Part shown: piece after piece, positions 22,593-36,900 of the stretch
Layout: each line of letters opens with the position of its first letter
Position numbering within the stretch: the first letter of the stretch is position 1
Assembly: GCA_020055645.1 (NCBI GenBank)
Contig: CM034546.1
Span: forward strand, 91,512,001 to 91,576,000
DNA length: 64,000 bases
Direction of reading: 5' to 3'
Source of the DNA: Tomocerus qinae
Lineage: Eukaryota; Arthropoda; Collembola; Entomobryomorpha; Tomoceridae
Translations under genes and position numbers: made by a program
The notes under the pieces: generated by a model
What the model was told of the DNA's origin: nothing
The model's input: the letters and a program-made list of their open reading frames with translations, nothing else
Databases searched by the model: none

Positions 22593-23015
22593 TATGAGGA
22601 GTCTGGGTCACCAGATAGCTGATTAGACTGAATAGTAGCACATTCTACCCTTTATCTACCCGTGATTCCTACTCAGTTCACCTTTAATGCCAGGATTATG
22701 ATCGGATGCGAAGTAAATGACGGCACGACAGAACCAGAAGAATGTAGACACAGGCAAATGTATAAGTTTATTGTAACAGAAATATGTCTTGACTGGGATT
22801 ACTCTAAGTTCCTATCTAATAGTTGACTGGACTGACCTCCAGCCCGACTTGTCCCACGCACGGTACTCGACCAACTGGCGATGCCACCGTCCGACACTCG
22901 CTTTGGAATGATAGATTCCAAGTGTAACCTTTGTGGGTGGTGGGAGGTGAATTAGAATACTACCGACGGGATGTAAATGAAGGTGTTAGTGTGGCTGGTG
23001 AGGCTGCTCCTCACA
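22593..23015 (-). repeat. 5' LTR (right copy)
   Basis: 423 bp, no difference seen from the copy at 15311-15733. In element orientation this is the upstream LTR and should contain the promoter. No convincing TATA box was picked out. It is followed directly by the second AGTT target-site copy. Confidence 0.93.
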
Positions 23016-23019
23016 AGTT
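23016..23019. repeat. Target-site duplication, right copy (AGTT)
   Basis: Matches AGTT at 15307-15310 on the other side of the LTR element. It marks the end of the insertion. Confidence 0.75.
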
Positions 23020-26000
23020 CCATTTTCATTTCAGCCAAAGTCAACTTGCATGAACGATTCTTATATGTATGTTTTATTGCTATTTCAATTCCAGAACGTG
23101 ACTTATTTTTGCATCGTTTTGAATCATTGCTCTAACAAGTGCTAAATAATCGAGTGACAAATTCTGAAATACTAGATTATGTACTATTAGTTCTACTTAC
23201 TACTTACTAGAACTACAACCAAGCATATGGGTAATATTATTCTTATTACTAACTCATGTCCATTGCATGAATTGTGGACAATTCACTTTGTCGGTCTCCA
23301 TTTGATCTGCAAAGCATGACGGATCATCTAATTTGCATTTTTTACTCTCACACTACAATTTAGCTAGGATTGCAAGGTAAATATTCTAAAGTAGGTAGGT
23401 CAATACTCGTTTTAGCTCAATCGGCAAAGTTAAACGCACACAAGGTAACAAAATAAAATGGATGGAGGAGGTTTCTTTTTTAATGAAAGATGTTTATAGT
23501 CTCCCTGTTCCACAAATCAGTGCACAAGTCAAGTAACCATTAATTTTCGTTAATCTACTGAATAAATCTTAGAAGATGAAAAGGACAATAAATGTTTTGT
23601 GGGAATTCTAAAAACGTTATTAGTACAACTCAGAAGAAGCTTGTATATGTTACAATTATGAGTTTATTTAATGGAAAGTAGATATATCCAAGAGGACTTG
23701 AATCGGTTTAAATCGCAAAAAATTGATTTGGTTAGCCTGACGCATGAAAAAGTGAGAGAATGTGTAAATTTGCAAAACGTGCTCAAGGGACTACATGTGT
23801 AAGTGAACGCGGTTTACATGATAACTACCCAATTATACACGTGCATTTGTATTTGAGTAAATAAACATTGTGTACCTACTTATTGCTATTTGTTTTGGGT
23901 TTAAGAGTGTTTTCACAAAATTTTTCATGTCAAGTACTGTACATTGTAAGGTAGACGTAATTTGAGGACGGTAATATAGTTAAGGATAAGACAAATTGCT
24001 TTGCGTAGCGTTACAGGTGATGCATCAAACCGAACCGAAGCAAACGAAAGCAACTTTTAGCAAAGGAGAGGATTGTTAAGACTTTTCATTGTATCGTGAC
24101 GAATAACGTGTGCAGTCTTTTTATTTCAATTCAGATTCATACTGTGAGTGCTCACGAGTCCATGGAAAATTATCGACAAGTGCTACGCTGCGCTTAGAAC
24201 ACATCAAAGCAGAAAGCTATTTCGTGTAATCTTTCCTTTGTCAGTGGTAAATACCTTTGTCGAAAAACTATTCACTTACCTTTGCATTAGAGACAAAATG
24301 TACATATGTACAGAGGAGTCTTACGTATTAAGATAAAGTTGAGCTTCTTTCATTTGAGCATTTTGTCAGGAAAATATTTTGATGTTGTATTTTCATGGTT
24401 ATTAACTCAGTTTTGCGAATTTATATGGCAAAACGTGGCTTAGCAAAAACATTATGTGCAAAGTAGCCATATTCAATTCAATGATCAGGCACAGAGTGGT
24501 GGTGTGGTTCTCCGACTCGTAATATGTAGGTAGGTATTAATGTTTTTATTTTAGTCCTCAGCACAGCGCAGTCGGAATATTGAAGCGTTGCATTATTGCA
24601 CTGACACGATAATAATCACAGTAAAAAGCATTAAGTGCCTAACACAAAACCGTATGTATGTAGGTAAGTGACATTTCTGCTTTGAGGGCGGTTCGTTATG
24701 TTCTGAGTGCGTTGTACTACTTTGTTTTTCTCAAGAATCCGAAGGTAGGCCAAGGTGAAGATGATTATTATTTCCATAGTCTTTTCCTTTTGGTCTCAAT
24801 TTGTTTATTGCACTGATGAAAATTAAGAATTTGTATTCGATGCAGACATACTTTATCTAATTATTAATCTCGAATGTGGGATTTCTTCAGAACATATTTG
24901 CCATATTAGTCATCATGGAGGTTCTTATAAAGGATGGAATAGGAAGACTTTTTTGCAAAACGTCTGCTCACATAAGATTTATGAGGATCAGCTGCTCTGT
25001 TACAAGAGGCGGAATTGAAAAAAAGTTTTGCAATATTTTCTGTTTTCTTAGCTGTAGGCAGTACAAATAAAGTTTAGGTGATGGGTTATAGGAAATCGTC
25101 AAAACGTAAACCCATTTTCCTCTCCACGATATCTCAGACTCAGACTGGCGTAGACGGAGCATTTATTAAATATATCATAATTGTAATGCAGCAGACAATG
25201 TAACTACAGATATCGCATTGTACCTAATGGAATCCGCCTTTTTTATAATTTTTCGGATGCACCCTGCTGTGCTCAACACATCCTTCTTTCTGATGCAGTC
25301 TGATATTAAACTTTTAACGCGTTTGAATTGGCAATCCGTATAGTTTACTGTTACTCGCATATGCTTTGTAAATCTATCATAATTGCCTTGTTAACTGATG
25401 TTTTCACATTAGGTAAACTGCAAATAAAAAGGAGCAATTTTCTTCCATCTTTTCATATGATTAATCACAAAATTAGTATGAATTCTTGCTAAAAAGGAAA
25501 AATTCATTGTTTAAATATGGGGCATTGTAACTGAAAAGATATGAAAACGCAGTCTTCTGCTAATACAAAAAGGATGATGATTCTAATGAACCATTTTACG
25601 AATTATTTAGGTAGGCAAATTATACTGGGAAAAAAGTAAGCCTGTTTTGCCTGACCTGGCTCTAGCTTTAAGATTTTAAAAAACTTTTTAACATCATTTG
25701 CATTATTCGTTATGACTCTTAGCTTAACAAGCCAATATTGAATTCAGCGAATTAGGGATAAACTCACATCCTATAAAATAATAAAGAGCCATAGAAGACA
25801 TGGAAATGGACCTGTCCCAAGAGCAAAGGGATGTCTCTTCATTCTCACTTGTTTTTAATGCAGAGATGAGATGTGGACGTACAGGTAGGTAGGTATTTGT
25901 TGACTAAGAGTATTATTACACCATTAGTCTCCTAATTTTGAAAACTTGTTTTTACGGACACTACATGCTGCTTACACGTAGTAATTTATTTCCTAGTCCT

Positions 26001-27363
26001 AATTTTTGAAGTCATTTATTCGTTTCATCTTCCTTTGCATATCTCATTAGGATCTGCCGTTATTGAAATTAAATAACTCTGACTCTGAGATTTTTCGAAT
26101 AAAAAGTGTTAATGGAATGGCGATCAAGCACAAAGCACAACTGGCAAGAATCAAGCATAGTAATCACCCAGCATATATGCAAATCTCAAACGTCAACTTT
26201 ATTCGTTTATTGTGTTTGCATATTGAATGACACTCTTTCTGTCTGATTTGGTGTGCCCGAGTGAGTAAGACATTTAGTTTTCTCGGCCACAAAGGTCATC
26301 TGTCAATCTCTGTATTATTTGCCTTTAATTTCCCTGTACAACTGTTAAGAAAGACATTTAATTGTAATAAGACACTACTACAGCATTTTAAAGATTCTGT
26401 GCAATTTATAACGGTTAAAAAAGAAAATATGCAATTGAATCAACGTGCTTAGCTACAATTTTTTAACACGTTAGCCATATGAAACCTTAACCTTAGAGGA
26501 AGATTCTCATGAGTCGTGATTGATAAATGTAAATAATCGTACACAAAATTTCTAATTTACCACAAATGTTAACTAAATGCAACTTTCATTTGAAATTGGC
26601 CATTTAAATCCTCCTGTCCAACGATTTAAACAAACGAGAAATACAATTCGTAGGCTATTCACCACTGAAATGCATGTTAATATATAACTACTGTAGAACT
26701 GTCCATTTCAACACTAATTAATTATGTATAACAGAAAAAAAGCGTTTTTGTCGCATCTTTTCCTTTGAAAACCACGGAAATAGAAAAGCTTTAGCATACA
26801 GTAAATAGTTGCGAGAATGACAATAATAAAATAGTAATTTGTTCTGCATTATGTGCATTTATAATGGATAAATATAGGGTAAAGAAAACAGTAAAGTTGA
26901 CAGAAATGAAGGAAAGGCCATTAGCTATAAGCCAGTGCACATGGTTGAGGTTGGAAGTGAGAAAAGATGGACAACACAACGTCAAAAGTTTGAAAAGAGA
27001 ACAGAGTAGGAAAAAAGAGTTTTGTATATGAATAGCAACTATGCAGTGCATCTATTTTATCACTGTTACAATCTACCTTAGCTATACATTGAATTTCAGA
27101 ATGTATATTCTAGAAAACACAAGGAGTCAAGTACAGTCTGAATATAGCAAGGCATACTAGAATAGCATACCTACTTGACTTTTGTAAGAACTCTCTTGAA
27201 TTCAGTTCAGGTGTAGTGCATACCTATATGTACTTGTATGCACCATTACAATGTATTATAATGCTGTGTGTATGGGATAAAATAAAACAGGCATAGTGTG
27301 AGCTTCCTGCATCTTCACCTTGCAGTCATCAACTTCCAGTCTGCGAATCAACACTACTACTAG
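23020..27363. other. Non-coding interval, no gene recognised
   Basis: AT-rich sequence right of the LTR element. Short frames (60-86 codons) on both strands show no domain, signal peptide or splice context. No tRNA-like or terminal-repeat structure was noticed. Confidence 0.4.
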
Positions 27364-27372
27364 CTATATAAG
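27364..27372 (+). promoter_or_regulatory. Candidate TATA box (CTATATAAG)
   Basis: A good TATA match lies just upstream of a compositionally distinct, less AT-rich stretch that ends in a consensus splice donor. A start site about 30 bp downstream (near 27395) is predicted from the usual spacing only. No clear TCAGT initiator is seen at that spot. Confidence 0.3.
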
Positions 27373-27394
27373 TCTGGTAACTTTGAGAATATCC

Positions 27395-27930
27395 ATCTTG
27401 AACCACCTAACTCAAGTTCACGCAGTTAGATACGTAGATTGTCAAGACAAGAACGTACATCTTATGCAGCGAGATATCTCATCTCTGTAGTGAGCAAGGA
27501 TTTGCACAGAGGAGATACAAGAATACATACCAAGTACAAGGTAGAGCGAAGGAATTGGTCCGAGAGGGGAATCCTGAGAGAGATTCTTAAAGACGAGTAG
27601 ATCAGATCAGTCAGTTGAAGTCTTACCTTTGTTGCTGTTACAACATCACAACAATCAAGTCAGCAGCAGCGAGTCATCGTCATCATCACTCATCAACAAG
27701 TGTTGCAGTTGCTCCTCTGGCTTGAGCGACATACCAAACCAAATCAACTTCTCCACTCATCTTCCCCCAATTATCTACTTGAGAAAACTTTCAAGTGTTA
27801 TTTATAGCCCAAAAGAAGGAAGAAAATATTATTGCTTTCTGTGGTTTCCTCGAGACCGACTTCTGCAAACAAAAACACTCGACTTACACTCACTCGTGCT
27901 TCTTTATCATCCTCCTCCAACGTCAACAAG
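27395..27930 (+). other. Candidate non-coding first exon with splice donor
   Basis: A CAACA/GTCATC-rich stretch that differs in composition from its AT-rich surroundings. It is preceded by a TATA box and ends CAACAAG|GTATGT (donor at 27931), which looks like a first exon on the plus strand. It has no convincing ATG-initiated frame, so it would be 5' UTR. The next gene downstream on this strand, the lipocalin at 51732, begins directly at a splice acceptor and needs an upstream 5' UTR exon. Pairing the two implies a ~23.8-kb intron and is inference. It could also belong to an unannotated gene or a non-coding RNA. Confidence 0.3.
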
Positions 27931-30900
27931 GTATGTTTCATTTTGTATCTACTAACAATAGAATTTACAGGGAAAAAATCTTAATTCAAAAATCCATTTG
28001 CACTTGTTATTACCAAACTTTTGTCAAAACCATTATTATTTGGTATACAAACAAAAACAGGTATTCTTGAATTGAGATTTCAATATGTAATTTTAAGACT
28101 TACTCAAACTGCAAATTGTGTCTTACAAGATTACCTATTTGTGACCGTAGCCTACTAACATAATAGCATTGAGACTTATCTGTCACTTTATCATTTAGTC
28201 GGTCCGTAGAAGGAAAAGTACAAGAAGATGCACGGTGCATCAAAATGGTTACATTAGTTCCTAAGTTTCTGGAATCCCACGCACAAATACCACATACTTG
28301 TTTTATAAGATTGATTTACTAGATATGAATACAAATGTTGCATCTTGTCTGCATTAACTAAGGAGGTAGGTGTACATGTTGCTATTAAGGGATCCTTATT
28401 TGTTTTCTCACAGTCATAATTTACACTAACAAACTTGATGAGCGAACTGAAATCTGACTTATTGACTGATTTCTACAGATAGAGTCAGTATTACGCAGCT
28501 CATCTGTACTAGTGTAACATGCATCTGTAATAGTATTATTAACCTCTATGTAATTTATGGAGAATCCATTTCGATACACCCTATTTTAATTTTTGGCTAC
28601 TTAATTTCAAACACGCCCTCGGTGACCCTCCAAATCATCTATTATGATTGTTAGCCTAGATAAATGTTTTATTAGATATACATTGGGAATTTTGTTGTTT
28701 ATAATCCTCGGATCTTAATTAGCTTCGAATAAATAACACTTTTGATATCTAAAATTGTGTTTATTATTGGTAGGTAGCCTAAGTTTTACCTTCACTGCTA
28801 TAGTAAATATGGGCTTAATATACAAGACGCATAATGTGGAAATGGTGTAATACATTTAACCACTGCTTATTACAGAGTGCATTCACAACAAACAATTTGT
28901 GCCTGCATGTGAAACAGTGAAACCAAGTTGTACTTGTAAAGTTAGTTATGAGTCAGAATGGTTAATGCTAGTGTAGTGCATGAGAATTCGATAATGTGAG
29001 AGGTATTTGCTTGAGAATCTCAACAACAATAGCTATAGCTACATGCATTTTTGGCTACTCAAATAATATGTGTTTAAATAGGAGTTTCTTGGTAATGTAC
29101 GTTACACTCATAACATTGTCAGTTGCTGTATGGTGAACGTAATTAGCTATTTAAAACATGCATTGTGATAGGCAACGATTGACAGGATAGGATTTTTTTA
29201 CAAGTCTCATAATTGTCAGCCCATTATGGCATTTAATTGAAATGATAAGTTGTGCATTGCTAGGATTAATAGAACGCTGGGAGTTAGTAGAAAGGACATG
29301 ATTAGAAATAATAATGCATAAATGGATGCTGTTGGGTAGCTAGATATATAAAACAGATAGGGATGTGTTAATTAGTATCCCCTGCAGTGGCACTGTACAG
29401 TTTTGATGACAATCGGATGAGCAAACCAGTAAATGGAACAAATCCTTCTGATAGTAACTTTCATGGTGGTAAAAATATTGCCCTTTCCATTACGTTTATC
29501 TAATGCTACATACGCAGATAATTAAGGCAGCGTTCATAACGCAGATAGCTACAGAGCAAACCAAATCAGAGCTACTACAAGTTACATTCAGATAAAATTA
29601 GTACTCTTATTATTTTGATTATCATTAATTTTGATTTTGCTCTAACTTAAACGAAAAGGTTAAATGCTGGATCAACGATAATCTTGTAATTTTATAAACG
29701 ACAAAAAATGTTGCACACGATTGTTCTTCTAGTAGATATTACCAATTCAACCTCATGGCCGCTACAAAATTGTGTAACAGTGCCAAAAAATTTACCTGTA
29801 ATTTTGCATATGTATCAAATTATTTGTAACCGTAACCTGATAGCCCACCTTTTGTCACCCAAAGCATTTTTGTATCTGTACATAATAGGCATAAAGATTG
29901 TATACTCATTTCTCTAAAATTTAAGAGTTATTTTGTTGCAATTGAACCGGTATGTTTTCCTGGCCTTGTACCTTTAAAATAACAGCTTAATCTGAATTTA
30001 AATAGGAGCATGTAGTGTGTCGATGATAATACATTGAGAGTTTTAACTGCACATATGTGTATTTATGAAGGATAAGATGGAGACAAAAGAGTGAAATATT
30101 ATCGCATTTTGTAGATGTATCTACATTGAAGACAGAGTAAATTGCTAAGCAGAATCTCAATAGATCGTAAATCACGGCGTGTTTAATAGAAAATAAGAAT
30201 AGGGCAGGACGGGAGGATGAGATTATCTAACAGAAAGGATGAATGCAGAAAAAGGAGTAAGCTTACCGTTGGCGGTCACACAATTCTGTGCTTAAATAAC
30301 GTATTTTGGTAATATGGGCATGGAAGACGTCCCTAATACGCAGTGCCTATATACCTGCCTGTTGTATACATTACTCATTTTCAATAGAATTCAATTCATC
30401 TACATAAACGGCTAATGGATTCTGAGCATACGGTGAACACAGTGAATGTCAAGGCTTGTACGGCATGTCAAAGATGGGAATCTATATGAAATGAAATGAT
30501 AATAGGTAGGTTTGCCTTTCTTCTCCTCATCTTATTCTTCACATCTCATCGCATATCGGCTCAGTTAGTTAAGTAATTCACAGTATGTGAAATGATGTCG
30601 GTTATGTGCATTGAAAATCCAATCAGTCCGTCTTTATACGAGAGGGACACGTGGAGGAAGAAGGCATGGCAGTTACGTTTACAAGAAACAGACAGATAAG
30701 GCACGTCAACAACATTTAGCAAGGTGTACTCTACTGTTCGACTATTCAATATCACAAACGATGACGGTAATCCATTCTGCCCAAGCTCAATTGTGTTTTA
30801 TACAGCTCACATTAAAATGAAATGAGACTCACGGGTTTATTAACTAACTAACACATTGCAATTGCACATGCCATTCCGTCCTCATAACTCTCACAGTTCC

Positions 30901-33900
30901 AGCCCAAAAACTCTCAAACTTCGTTTATTGCATTCTTATGCACTCTACCTACATAAGTAGATTTTTCCAGCATTATTATGATGTTCATGTTAATCCTAAG
31001 ATAAGATTAGGTGTGTGTCTTGATTTTCTCTGAGTCTGTAGGAATGTTTTGGCAATTCCAAGTAAGGAGAGAGTAGGCAAGAAGCTGGGAAAATCTCATT
31101 CATTCATTCATCAAGGAAATAAAGTACTTCTTACCATTTTTTATCACTCTTCCTCTATGTTCGTTAGAAATGAGAATTGGAAATTAAGCATCGTACTAAT
31201 AGTCATTCTGCCTATAGATACACATCCACGGACGAAGATCAAATGAATTCTGCTGGGGAAGAACGGGGCACTAATATCCAACATTATTTTATGCAGACAG
31301 ATACTTTGAACATTAAAACATAGCAGACGGAGAGAATTATAGATTCATAATATACGTACGCATACATGATCATCGCGAGAATCATGTCCTTTGTACTCTT
31401 TTCTTCTGATGCCGTCTGTTCTGTTCCTTTTGGCGGGGTCGACCAACATTGGCATAACAGACAAAAGCCTTTATTTCCTCCTTTCCCTAACTTTTGAATC
31501 GCTAATAGTTAAACAAGTCATCGGAACCAGTTCTTAAGTAAATTACATGGTCGGAAAAAGGGGAATTAGTAAAAAGGAAGGTAATCAAGATTTTAAATGA
31601 ATTTTTTTTCTTCTGTCACCTCATTTTTATTCACATGTGTTTTTGTCAGAGAGAAAAATTGTTTTTCCACACTTATAATTCCGTCATCCAGGAATTAATT
31701 TCCATTGCAAACTTGTTAATCAGTAATGTAGATTTAAACATGTTGGTATTTGTCCAGTAGATATAGTAGATATGGTTGAAAATAGAGTGATGGGGATTTA
31801 AAACGGAGATAACTGTAAGTAAGCAAAGGAAATGATATAATTAATGATATTTACTCGGTAAATAAACGAAGAGCACTTAAAATGGAGTACAGAGAATGTA
31901 GCCATATGTCGACACAGCAGGAAGATAGTTAGCTAAGAGTGAACCGCTTGGAGCTCGAATAAAAAATTGAATTGAATTCCTTTCGGAACCTAAAGTTACA
32001 TTGCCAACCTCAAGATGATGATATGAGAGGAAAATAAGTAACAATAACTTTTGACTGGTCTCTATATTTCGTAGCGTACTGTACACACACTGAGTTCTGT
32101 TATGTGCTAAGTTGTGTCTGATTCTCACCATAAGATTCTATCGTGGCATGCCATGCCAAGTCAAATAAGATTACACGAGACTGTAGGTGGTCCACTCTAG
32201 CTGTCCTGTCCCGTCCTGTCCTGGTCAAGTCTTTTCTGGTCTGCTCTTCGAGAAAATTGATGTCGTCTGTGAAGAGAAGTCTCAACAGAAGATAGAAACC
32301 AAATCAAACGAAACCAGTTAAGGTCCGATTGTATTGAGGAAAACAAAGTGTACTGAAATGAGGTTACCCTATCGTATTCTCATGTGAATGGCCACATTTT
32401 GCATAATGCACTTATTATGTAACATCCCTCTACACGGCTATATAGCTATAGGCATGTACAATTCCATCGGAGACAGGAAAAGGGATTTGTAAGAGCAGAA
32501 AAGAACAGGTCAAGTCAAAGCAACTAACTTCATGAGAAAATTACGACGGTGCGAGACAATTGACAATGTTATCACAACATAGCAGTTAATGGGACTCTGT
32601 AAAATATCTGTCTGCAAGTGAAGCTAGTTTTGAATTCGTCGACTACAATAAATTTTTGAGGGAAAATGCCCGTAGCCAAATAAAATCACATCATATGCCA
32701 TGCCATGTGATTTTATTTGCAATGCAACTCTGTTAGCAATGTTACTCAGCAGACAGGACTCACAGACAGAAATGTCATGAAAAATGTAAATTCATACTGA
32801 CAATCACTCAGTGTTCAAAGAAGGATGTGTACCTATACCTTCTACTACTACCTTACGATATCCATTAATTTATGATTTTATTTTTCATCATTGCTCGTCT
32901 TCCCATCCTGTTTGGTTAGAGAAGTGTGAAACATCCAGCCGTTTCCTAGTACAATCGAAATTAAGAAGTACCTTTAGGATCGCCTGTCTGCGGTGGTTTG
33001 GTCTGCTCTTCTTGTTGGTCTACACTCATCTGGAGAGATGAAATGAGTGACTGTCAGAGATCAAAGGTTGCCTCGAGTAATAAAAGAAAGGCACCACCCA
33101 AAGTGCATACATTGCATTATGTAAAGATTTGAATGGACGATGCATTTTATCTTCCTTTTCTTCATTCAATTGTATTTATTGTCCCAGGGAGGCAAACATG
33201 GAGCAGAAGACTGTCTCTAAAACTTGCATTATTATATTGAATTCCGGTCGCATTCAGCAATGCCAATTGCAATTCTAATCGCAACAAAACGGCCAAACGT
33301 TCACTCACCTCCTTGCCTCCAATTTTCCTGTTGTTTTCACGGGTGAGTCAGTCTATCTGTCTGCTGAGATTGTCTGAAGCTCAATTTTAGTGACTTAACT
33401 CAATAGCTTCCCGTACTAGTTTCTTCTACTTAAGTGGATGTTATTACTGAATGTATTTAAGTAGGTACGAGACTTAATAGCAAGTTTCTTTAGTGCACTA
33501 CGGTAGTGCCTAATGTGATGTGGTTATTCTGGTCAGAGTTTGAGAGACATTTCTCTCTAGAGTTATATCTTCTGTGACGTAAAGTAACGTAAGTAATGTT
33601 ATAAATTACTTATCAAGCAACGAACCACACCAATTCCTCCATATTATCTTTAGATAGAGTTTTATTTTCCATCTCTCAACTTATACCCCCAACTACAGCT
33701 GTTGGAATTATATTAAATTACTATTTACATGATTCTTTTCTCACCATTTTTCAACCCGTGAGTTGCTGCAGTAGTAAGTAGCTATGCATTTTCTATACTT
33801 TGACTTTCTCAATGATTTTAAAATTAGAGGAGATGCACGGTAGAATGGCAAGCAAGTCTGTTCCTTGAAATTCAGATGTCATTTAGAAAAGTAGACAGAG

Positions 33901-36900
33901 CAAGACAACTGTTACCTAGATAGATAGCTGAAGGTAGGTAGATAATAAATAGATGAAGGTTGGTTAGGTAGCTTAACTATTTATACAGTTTAGCTCTAAT
34001 TTAAGCATTGATTCAAAGCAGAGGGCTACATAGACTAGGTCGGTCGAACTCTGTTGAATTCTATTGAATTGCCGTGCGCTGTATTGAAGACTATTTCAAT
34101 GAATTCGGTTGCATCGTGCCAAGCCCAGCGAAGCTCTATCCAATTCGTTTTGTTTGCAACGAAATGCACTATAAATGCTAAGCATGCTTTTAGCCTTTTC
34201 TTTACATCGACTGAGACACTCGACAAGATCGTGTAATTAGTTCCGATTTGTCTTGTTTTCTGCTGTCTCCTAAGGCTTCCTTATTCTTTGATCAAGTTCG
34301 CATAGTTCAATTCTGCCGTACGATTCCTTTACGTAACTCACATCAGTCAGCTCAACTTTTATTCTATATTGGCCAACTGAGTCTTTACCCCTTCTCCTAT
34401 ATTTATACCATCCTGAAATTCTCTTTTTCCTACATCAAGGTAATTTTTTCTGCTCAACTTAATGCGGCATGTCCTTTTCATCTTCACATTTTTATAGCGG
34501 GATCCGAAATCTTGTCATGTCAAATCAAATCATTGCAAATCTTTGCAACAGTACAGAACAATACCTAAATAACGTGTACACTCGTCGTTAGTAAACACAC
34601 GTCAACTTGAAATTCCGTAAATTGATGGAGAAATCACCAAAAGTAATTAAAATTCGTAGACCCTATAATAAAAACATTTTTGCCATGTAGATTGAAATTA
34701 TTTGCAGTTAGAATTAGGCAGGAGTAGTAGAAGTAGTAATATCTTGTATAAGTAAATGACTTCGTTATGTTCTCTACGCATTCTGTTCATCCCTCATAAT
34801 TCAATTTATAAATTACGTCAAAACAACTTCATTTCTCATATGGACAGCAAGTCTGTTCTGATAAAGCATTTGGTTGTGCAGTAATCATCGAATGCAATCC
34901 TGTCCAAGTAGGTATAGGCTTACATCTTTACGTGGGATAAACTTCTACTGAAAAATCATAGAAAGTTTAGACATCGACAACGCTCGTGTGGCCTGGAGGT
35001 TGGAAGTGTCAAAGGGTTTAAACCCTCATGCTAAGATAGATGATTACGAGGAAATTTATTATGGCCAGTCGAAAATGCTCGTAACAATTAGTAAGAAATG
35101 AAAAGCTTAAGTCAAAACTAAACTAAACATTTTAGCTTGCATAATAACAACCAATCTGAACCAAAATGCAATTCTCTGCCTTGTCTTCAGGGAAGCGAAC
35201 CATGTGAACATTTCAGTTTAGTCGATTTTTAATACTGGTAGAAATTACATGAGAATTGTCAGCTAACACTGGCCTTTGGCCTTACTATAATGGATAGCAG
35301 TGCTAGACTTGCATTATTCTTTCGGCACTGTACAATTCTACTAATACAAGGTGTAGGTCGACGAAAATCACACACAAGAGGAAATTCCAATTAATTCACT
35401 CCCTACCATTCTCAGATTCAATCTGCGGAAAACATTACTTTTATTATCTAATCCCAAGCAATCATTCTTTACCAGAAGTGACTTATCTCAAACTTTTAGC
35501 AATTCTCATTTATTAAACATATTTGCACTGTACTGTTCTTCTCTAGTATCTCTAATCGTAGATAAGTGTATGTACATAGTAATATGGCAGATAAGCATAA
35601 TTTACAGATATAAAAGGAAATACGTTTGCGTGGGTAATTACAAACTAAAGTATTGGTTGACTAAAGTCGACTTGACTACTTAATTCCATGCACTCACTCC
35701 ACTGTCCGGCATTGTATGGGACTGTTGTTGAATTTCAATGTGTACATTGCATAATAAAAAAGTTTCTGTTTTGCATAGGAAGAGATACTAATAAGTACGT
35801 AGCCAAAGATATTAACTCACTCAAACGATTCGCATATGGCATTAGTGTGGCAATCATAGGGAATATTCTCTATTTATCTATGCATTTTCTATAACACTTA
35901 AGTATAGCCTATGCAATGTTGGCCAGACAGAGTAAGTGCAGAGCTCTGATGTAAAGTGCTCTTTGCCTAGGCTTTGTGAAAAGAATGTTGTATGGAGGCC
36001 GATGGAGTAGATAGTTAATGCAGACACTAACTAACCAACTAACTAAGCTAATGCAACTCATCTGAGCTTAAAAGTGTTTGTGTAATGTAATTTAACTTTA
36101 TGTAAATGTTATCTGAAGCCTAGGGCTGTCTCAGCACATCATCTCTGTCTGTGCAGACGGACGGATGGAGCATGATCTTCTTGTCTGTCTCCTTCTCGTC
36201 TCATCTCTACACTAACATTTCTCTTGACTTACAAATGATACAGCCTTACCTTGCCCGGTCTCAGCTACGCACTGCAATTAATTCTATCTCTCAGATTAAT
36301 AAGCCAGATCTGTCATTTACCACTCTATAATAATTCACTCAGTCCCCTATCTTATTTAACTAACCAACAAACACTTCCTGCTCTTTTTCGAAGGAATTCT
36401 TCGAAATTACTCTCCGAAACTCAAGCCCTACATTTCTGTCGCGCTTATAAATGTTAGATGCAACTATTTAGCCATTCTAAATCTGTAAACAGAATTTAGC
36501 CTGTTAATGTTGCCCCCATTTTGAGATAGTAGTTTAGCAATACGAAAATGGGAAACCGCGGCTCGTTGATATAATGCAGTTTTCTACTCCTTATATTTCT
36601 TTTTGATGCAATTCCCATTTCTCCTTACTATACTAACTGCCTCAATGACATTAACTACAGGAAGCAATGGATAACATAGGTACACTCGAGCTCTTTTTTC
36701 AAGTGCTAGAACATTAGTAATTACATTTTCATACTTCCTTCCAAGCAGAAATAATAATTAAAACCCAACTGGGAAGTTAATATGAAAGTGGCAGGGAGAA
36801 TGAAATATATGAATGGGATTTATGAAAAAATGCAGAGTGGGAACGCTATTTTTTAACCAGAGTGGAAGTGGTTTTCGAGTTTTAAAAAATCCTGGAATCT

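Larger units (their letters stand above)
15311..23015 (-). mobile_element. Full-length, pol-less LTR retrotransposon (Ty3/gypsy-like Gag), minus orientation
   Basis: Two 423-bp direct repeats bound a 6.86-kb interior and are flanked by AGTT duplications. A primer-binding site next to the right LTR and a polypurine tract next to the left LTR both give minus-strand polarity. In element order the interior holds: about 1.5 kb of leader; a broken retropepsin-like segment; gag; a 268-codon frame in the same frame as gag after one TAG; three minisatellite arrays; and about 0.5 kb of AT-rich sequence. No reverse transcriptase, RNase H or integrase motif was found in either direction, so the element cannot copy itself unaided. 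The LTRs match base for base by eye, which implies recent insertion using enzymes supplied in trans. Calling it a non-autonomous Gag-carrying (TR-GAG-like) element is inference. Confidence 0.9.

Noticed and set aside
27629-27955. 108-codon plus-strand frame rich in Ser
   Set aside because: It starts at TTG, not ATG, and runs across a consensus splice donor at 27931. The stretch fits a 5' UTR better.
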